A DNA stretch of 64,000 nucleotides from Sideroxydans sp. (GTDB lineage Bacteria; Pseudomonadota; Gammaproteobacteria; Burkholderiales; Gallionellaceae). The position numbers and the translations under genes are program-made. The notes under the pieces are model-generated. The model had not been told where the DNA came from. It made no database searches and saw only the letters and a program-made list of their open reading frames with translations. Where the stretch lies: NCBI GenBank assembly GCA_027310725.1, contig DAIDAG010000059.1, positions 62,001 to 126,000 on the forward strand, in the 5' to 3' direction. Of this stretch, positions 59,820 through 64,000 are shown piece after piece (the first letter of the stretch is position 1; every line of letters starts with the position of its first letter).

Positions 59820-60041
59820 ATGATCGCTGAACAACAAATCATCTGGCGCACTCCCGAGGGCAAGATCGTCGCCTGCGTGGAGAAGAACAAGGTGTTGCAG
59901 GAGAACCTCGCCGAGATACGCCAGGTCTGCCAGGATGCGCTCGAAGATGCGGTGCTCATGGGCTGCGACGAGCAGCAGTTCCTTCAAGTGTTGGCCGGGC
60001 TGGTCGCTCACCTCAAGAACCCCTATCCGCCACGCGAATAG
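59820..60041 (+). CDS. small conserved-looking hypothetical protein
   Basis: MIAEQQIIWRTPEGKIVACVEKNKVLQENLAEIRQVCQDALEDAVLMG. Confidence 0.65.
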   Translation: MIAEQQIIWRTPEGKIVACVEKNKVLQENLAEIRQVCQDALEDAVLMGCDEQQFLQVLAGLVAHLKNPYPPRE

Positions 60042-60125
60042 CGCCTTTCGTATTTACCCCGTCGCCTATAAAACCTGCGACAATCCGCGCCACTTTAATC
60101 TGTAACCCCCTGTAGGGAGCTATCC

Positions 60126-60260
60126 ATGAAGTTCAATTTTAGTTACGACATCACATTGGCTTGCAGTCAATATGAGTCTTCACTGAAATCTCACCTCTTA
60201 TCCAGTATTCTGGGTTCGCAAAGTGTCGTTCATTGCCATAAATTGAGGTACTCAAGATGA
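60126..60260 (+). CDS. 44-aa upstream ORF overlapping decarboxylase start
   Basis: MKFNFSYDITLACSQYESSLKSHLLSSILGSQSVVHCHKLRYSR*; TGA at 60258-60260 overlaps the ATG at 60257. Confidence 0.45.
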   Translation: MKFNFSYDITLACSQYESSLKSHLLSSILGSQSVVHCHKLRYSR

Positions 60261-62503
60261 AATTCAATTTTCCCATCATCATCATCGACGAAGATTATCG
60301 TTCGGAGAATGCCAGCGGTCACGGCATACGCGCGCTGGCGGAAGCGATCGAGAAAGAGGGCATCGAAGTTGTCGGCATGACCAGTTATGGCGATCTGACT
60401 TCTTTCGCGCAGCAGCAGAGCCGCGCGTCGGCTTTCGTGCTGTCCATCGACGATGAGGAGTTCGGTGGGGGCAGCGAGGAAGAAACGGAAGTCGCGTTGC
60501 GTACCCTGCGCGCGTTCGTGGAAGAGATCCGTTTCAAGAACGCCGACATTCCGATCTACCTGTACGGGGAGACGCGCACCTCGCGCCACATTCCGAACGA
60601 CATTCTGCGCGAGCTGCACGGCTTCATCCACATGCACGAGGACACGCCGGAATTTGTGGCACGCCACATGATCCGTGAAGCGAAGTCATACATGGATTCG
60701 CTGGCGCCACCGTTCTTCCGCGCGCTGGTGGACTACGCGCAGGACGGTTCATATTCCTGGCACTGTCCCGGACACTCCGGCGGCGTCGCGTTCCTGAAAT
60801 CGCCGGTAGGGCGCATGTTTCACCAGTTCTTCGGCGAGAACATGCTGCGTGCCGATGTGTGCAACGCGGTGGATGAACTGGGGCAACTGCTCGATCACAC
60901 CGGTCCGGTCGCGGCTTCCGAGCGCAACGCGGCGCGCATTTTCAATGCCGACCACCTGTTCTTCGTTACTAACGGCACCTCGACCTCCAACAAGATCGTG
61001 TGGCACTCGATGGTGGCGCCGGACGACATCGTGGTCGTGGACCGCAACTGCCACAAGTCCATCCTGCATGCGATCATGATGACCGGCGCGGTGCCCGTGT
61101 TCCTGACGCCGACGCGCAACAACTTCGGCATCATCGGGCCGATCCCCAAATCGGAATTCGAGCCTGAGACCATCCAGAAGAAGATCGATGCCAACCCGTT
61201 CATCAAGGACAAGACCAAGAAGCCGCGCATTCTGACCATCACTCAGAGCACTTACGACGGCGTGATGTACAACGTGGAAATGCTGAAGGCGATGCTGGAC
61301 GGCAAGATCGATGCGCTGCATTTCGACGAAGCCTGGCTGCCGCACGCGGCGTTCCACGATTTTTACATGAGTATGCACGCCATCGGGCGCGGCCGTCCGC
61401 GCGCCAAGGAATCCATGATCTTCTCCACGCAATCCACGCACAAATTGCTGGCCGGCTTGAGCCAGGCCTCGCAGATTCTGGTGCGCGACAGCGATACGCG
61501 CAAGCTCGATCGCGACTGCTTCAATGAAGCCTACCTCATGCACACCTCCACTTCGCCGCAGTACGCCATCATCGCCTCGTGCGACGTGGCGGCGGCGATG
61601 ATGGAACCGCCGGGCGGTACGGCGCTGGTGGAAGAAAGCATCTGCGAGGCGCTCGATTTTCGCCGCGCCATGCGCAAGGTGGATGCCGAGTTTGGCGCGG
61701 ACTGGTGGTTCAAGCTGTGGGGCCCCGACTACCTGTCGGAAGAAGGCATGGCCGAGCGCGAAGACTGGGTGCTGCGCACCGAGGATCGCTGGCACGGCTT
61801 CGGCAAACTCGCCGAAGGCTTCAACATGCTCGATCCGATCAAGGCGACCGTCATCACGCCGGGGCTGGATGTCGACGGCGATTTTGCCGACAGCGGCATC
61901 CCGGCCAGCATCGTCACCAAATACCTCGCCGAGCACGGCGTGGTGGTGGAGAAATGCGGCTTGTATTCCTTCTTCATCATGTTCACCATCGGCATCACCA
62001 AGGGCCGCTGGAACACCATGGTGACCGAGCTGCAGCAGTTCAAGGACGACTACGACAAGAACCAGCCGCTGTGGCGCGTGCTGCCCGAGTTCATTGCCAA
62101 GAATCCGCGTTACGAGAAGATCGGCCTGCGCGACCTGTGCGACCAGATCCACGGCATCTACAAGGCCAACGATGTGGCGCGCCTGACCACCGAGATGTAT
62201 CTGTCCAGCATGGAGCCGGCGATGAAACCGTCGGATGCGTTTGCCAAAATGGCGCACGGAGAAATCGATCGCGTTTCCATCGACGACCTGGAAGGGCGTA
62301 TCACCGCGGTGTTGCTGACACCCTATCCGCCGGGCATTCCCCTGCTGATCCCGGGTGAGCGCTTCAACAAGACCATCGTCGATTACCTCAAGTTTGCGCG
62401 TGATTTCAACAGGCGGTTCCCCGGTTTCGAGACCGATATTCACGGACTTGTGGCGGACAAAGGCAACGGAGATTGCGTGTACTACGTCGACTGCGTTAAA
62501 TAG
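60257..62503 (+). CDS. Orn/Lys/Arg decarboxylase (PLP fold type I)
   Basis: SWHCPGHSGGVAFLKSPVG; STHKLLAGLSQAS PLP-Lys motif; DALHFDEAWLPHAAFHDFY. Confidence 0.95.
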   Translation: MKFNFPIIIIDEDYRSENASGHGIRALAEAIEKEGIEVVGMTSYGDLTSFAQQQSRASAFVLSIDDEEFGGGSEEETEVALRTLRAFVEEIRFKNADIPIYLYGETRTSRHIPNDILRELHGFIHMHEDTPEFVARHMIREAKSYMDSLAPPFFRALVDYAQDGSYSWHCPGHSGGVAFLKSPVGRMFHQFFGENMLRADVCNAVDELGQLLDHTGPVAASERNAARIFNADHLFFVTNGTSTSNKIVWHSMVAPDDIVVVDRNCHKSILHAIMMTGAVPVFLTPTRNNFGIIGPIPKSEFEPETIQKKIDANPFIKDKTKKPRILTITQSTYDGVMYNVEMLKAMLDGKIDALHFDEAWLPHAAFHDFYMSMHAIGRGRPRAKESMIFSTQSTHKLLAGLSQASQILVRDSDTRKLDRDCFNEAYLMHTSTSPQYAIIASCDVAAAMMEPPGGTALVEESICEALDFRRAMRKVDAEFGADWWFKLWGPDYLSEEGMAEREDWVLRTEDRWHGFGKLAEGFNMLDPIKATVITPGLDVDGDFADSGIPASIVTKYLAEHGVVVEKCGLYSFFIMFTIGITKGRWNTMVTELQQFKDDYDKNQPLWRVLPEFIAKNPRYEKIGLRDLCDQIHGIYKANDVARLTTEMYLSSMEPAMKPSDAFAKMAHGEIDRVSIDDLEGRITAVLLTPYPPGIPLLIPGERFNKTIVDYLKFARDFNRRFPGFETDIHGLVADKGNGDCVYYVDCVK

Positions 62504-62557
62504 CGGTTTCCACGTTTCATGCCCGGGGGCTGACATAGAGAATGCCAGGTACGGCAT

Positions 62558-62980
62558 ATGAGTGAAGACAACGACAAGCTGCGCATCGACAAATGGCTGT
62601 GGGCGGCCCGCTTCTTCAAGACGCGCAGCCTTGCTGTCGATGCCGTGGAAGCCGGCCGGGTGACGATGAACGAGGCGCGCATCAAGCCCGCCAAAGCCAT
62701 CGGCCCCGGCGACCATCTGGTCATCCGCCTCGGGCAATATCATTTCGAAGTCGAAGTACTGGGACTTTCCAACAAGCGGGGTCCCGCATCGGAAGCGCAG
62801 AAGCTTTACCGCGAAAGCGATGAAAGCAAAGTGCGGCGGGCCGAGATCGCCGCGAATCTCAAGGCACTGCCGCAACCGGCATTCAAGGGCAGACCGACCA
62901 AACGTGACCGGCGCGAGATAGAGCGTTTCGAATCCACAACCGGCCGCAGCTCGAAGAGCGCGTGGGGCGATTTCGAGTAA
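62558..62980 (+). CDS. hslR: S4-domain ribosome-associated heat shock protein Hsp15
   Basis: LRIDKWLWAARFFKTRSLAVDAVEAGRVTMNEARIKPAKAIGPGDHLVI; KGRPTKRDRREIERF. Confidence 0.92.
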   Translation: MSEDNDKLRIDKWLWAARFFKTRSLAVDAVEAGRVTMNEARIKPAKAIGPGDHLVIRLGQYHFEVEVLGLSNKRGPASEAQKLYRESDESKVRRAEIAANLKALPQPAFKGRPTKRDRREIERFESTTGRSSKSAWGDFE

Positions 62981-63018
62981 CGGGGTTGGTGCCGCAACTT
63001 TCATGGCCACTATTCAAT

Positions 63019-63543
63019 ATGACGATCGAAACCGGCAGCAAACCGCGTAAAACCACATGGCGCAACCTTGCCATCAATATATTGCTGTTCGCCGTTGTCG
63101 TCGTCGGCATCCGTACCTGGCAACAACGAGACATGATCAGCGGCGCGGCGCCGGCCCTGCGTGGCGCCACACTGACAGGACAACCCTACATCCTGCCCGC
63201 GCATCCGGCGCAGCCCGTGCTGGTGCATTTCTGGGGAACATGGTGCCCGATCTGCCGTGCAGAACAGGGTTCTATCGCCGCCATCGCGCACGATCATCCG
63301 AATATCATCACCGTCGCCATGCAAAGCGGAAAACCGGAAGAGGTTGCGAGGTACATGCGTGAACAGGGAATCGACTTTCCGGTGGTGAATGATGCCGACG
63401 GCGGCATCTCCAACGCGTGGGGAGTGCACGCAGTCCCTGCCAGTTTCATCATCGCGCCCGATGGGAAGATACGCTTTGTCGAGGTCGGCTATACCTCCGG
63501 GCCGGGACTCAGATTTCGACTTTGGCTGGCGGGAATAATCTGA
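63019..63543 (+). CDS. membrane-anchored thioredoxin-like protein
   Basis: VLVHFWGTWCPICRAEQGSI; cis-Pro AVPASFIIAPDGKI. Confidence 0.9.
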   Translation: MTIETGSKPRKTTWRNLAINILLFAVVVVGIRTWQQRDMISGAAPALRGATLTGQPYILPAHPAQPVLVHFWGTWCPICRAEQGSIAAIAHDHPNIITVAMQSGKPEEVARYMREQGIDFPVVNDADGGISNAWGVHAVPASFIIAPDGKIRFVEVGYTSGPGLRFRLWLAGII

Positions 63544-63692
63544 TTCCGAACCAGGCTAAAAAAGCTCATCAGAAATGCCGGCATAGCCATGTATCATGCC
63601 CAGGCAAGTGACGCGACAATATGCAGACATATCGGCCAAGCATGCATGGGACAGGTATTTGAGACAGGATATTTTATAATTTTCACGACCCT

Positions 63693-64000
63693 ATGAATGA
63701 CATAGAAGCCCTCGCCGAAAGCCAGCTGAACGACAAGCACTACCTGCAGAGCGTGACCCATCTGGGGGATACTCGCTCCATCGTTGCCAACCGCGAAATT
63801 TACACATCCACCGGGATGAAGCTGATCGGCGCGGGTATGCAGATCGACAGTTCGCTGTATGACCGCTTGCTCCAGCATAAACTCGTCCCGCCTCTGGATC
63901 AGAGCCTGACCACCGAGGACGCCGTCAATGGCGCAAGCCTCATGGAACAGGCGACACGGATGATGCAGGAGGACAAACAGCTGGCCCTGATACAGTCCGT
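63693..64000 (+). CDS. partial CDS, possibly HD-domain/HD-GYP phosphodiesterase N-terminus (runs off right edge)
   Basis: MNDIEALAESQLNDKHYLQSVTHLGDTRSIVANREIYTSTGMKLIGAGMQIDSSLYDRLLQHKLVPPLDQSL; open to window end. Confidence 0.5.
   Translation, partial: MNDIEALAESQLNDKHYLQSVTHLGDTRSIVANREIYTSTGMKLIGAGMQIDSSLYDRLLQHKLVPPLDQSLTTEDAVNGASLMEQATRMMQEDKQLALIQS

Noticed and set aside
60749-63010. 753-aa minus-strand ORF opposite the Orn/Lys/Arg decarboxylase and hslR
   Set aside because: Antisense to strongly conserved decarboxylase motifs; composition typical of an antisense frame

Overview
This is a chromosomal window from a GC-rich (roughly 60% GC) betaproteobacterium-like genome. I did not identify the species. 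Gene content, left to right: the end of an MSHA pilus cluster (mshM-like C-terminus, mshN-like); comF; a bioB-F-H-C-D operon; a SafE-like and a SCO gene; a hybrid kinase/LuxR regulator pair; ftsK-lolA-rarA-serS; mltF; tRNA-Ser(CGA); c-type cytochromes; a periplasmic binding protein overlapping a GGDEF/EAL gene; dnaE; a six-gene Hyf/complex-I-like membrane complex; a short integron-type gene-cassette array without an integrase, followed by an IS30-family element; an M18 aminopeptidase; a two-component system; a TonB receptor/ExbBD/TonB/phosphoesterase locus; a b561-like cytochrome; sth; metG; dcd; an Orn/Lys/Arg decarboxylase; an Hsp15-like gene; and a thioredoxin-like gene. The most notable signals are: (1) an integrase-less cassette array whose first cassette encodes a standalone DpnI-like nuclease domain with a Q-x-K variant of the catalytic motif; (2) palindromic repeats of intergenic type inserted in frame inside bioH and dnaE; (3) a serS 3' end that has been replaced, with a relic of an alternative serS tail 206 bp downstream; (4) a Hyf-like complex whose large subunit has lost the NiFe cysteines; (5) a candidate Pho box ahead of a TonB/phosphoesterase locus; (6) a 44-codon uORF overlapping the decarboxylase start (ATGA) and beginning with the same MKFNF; (7) a metG with an AT-richer internal block. 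All family assignments were made by reading motifs; no database search was run.
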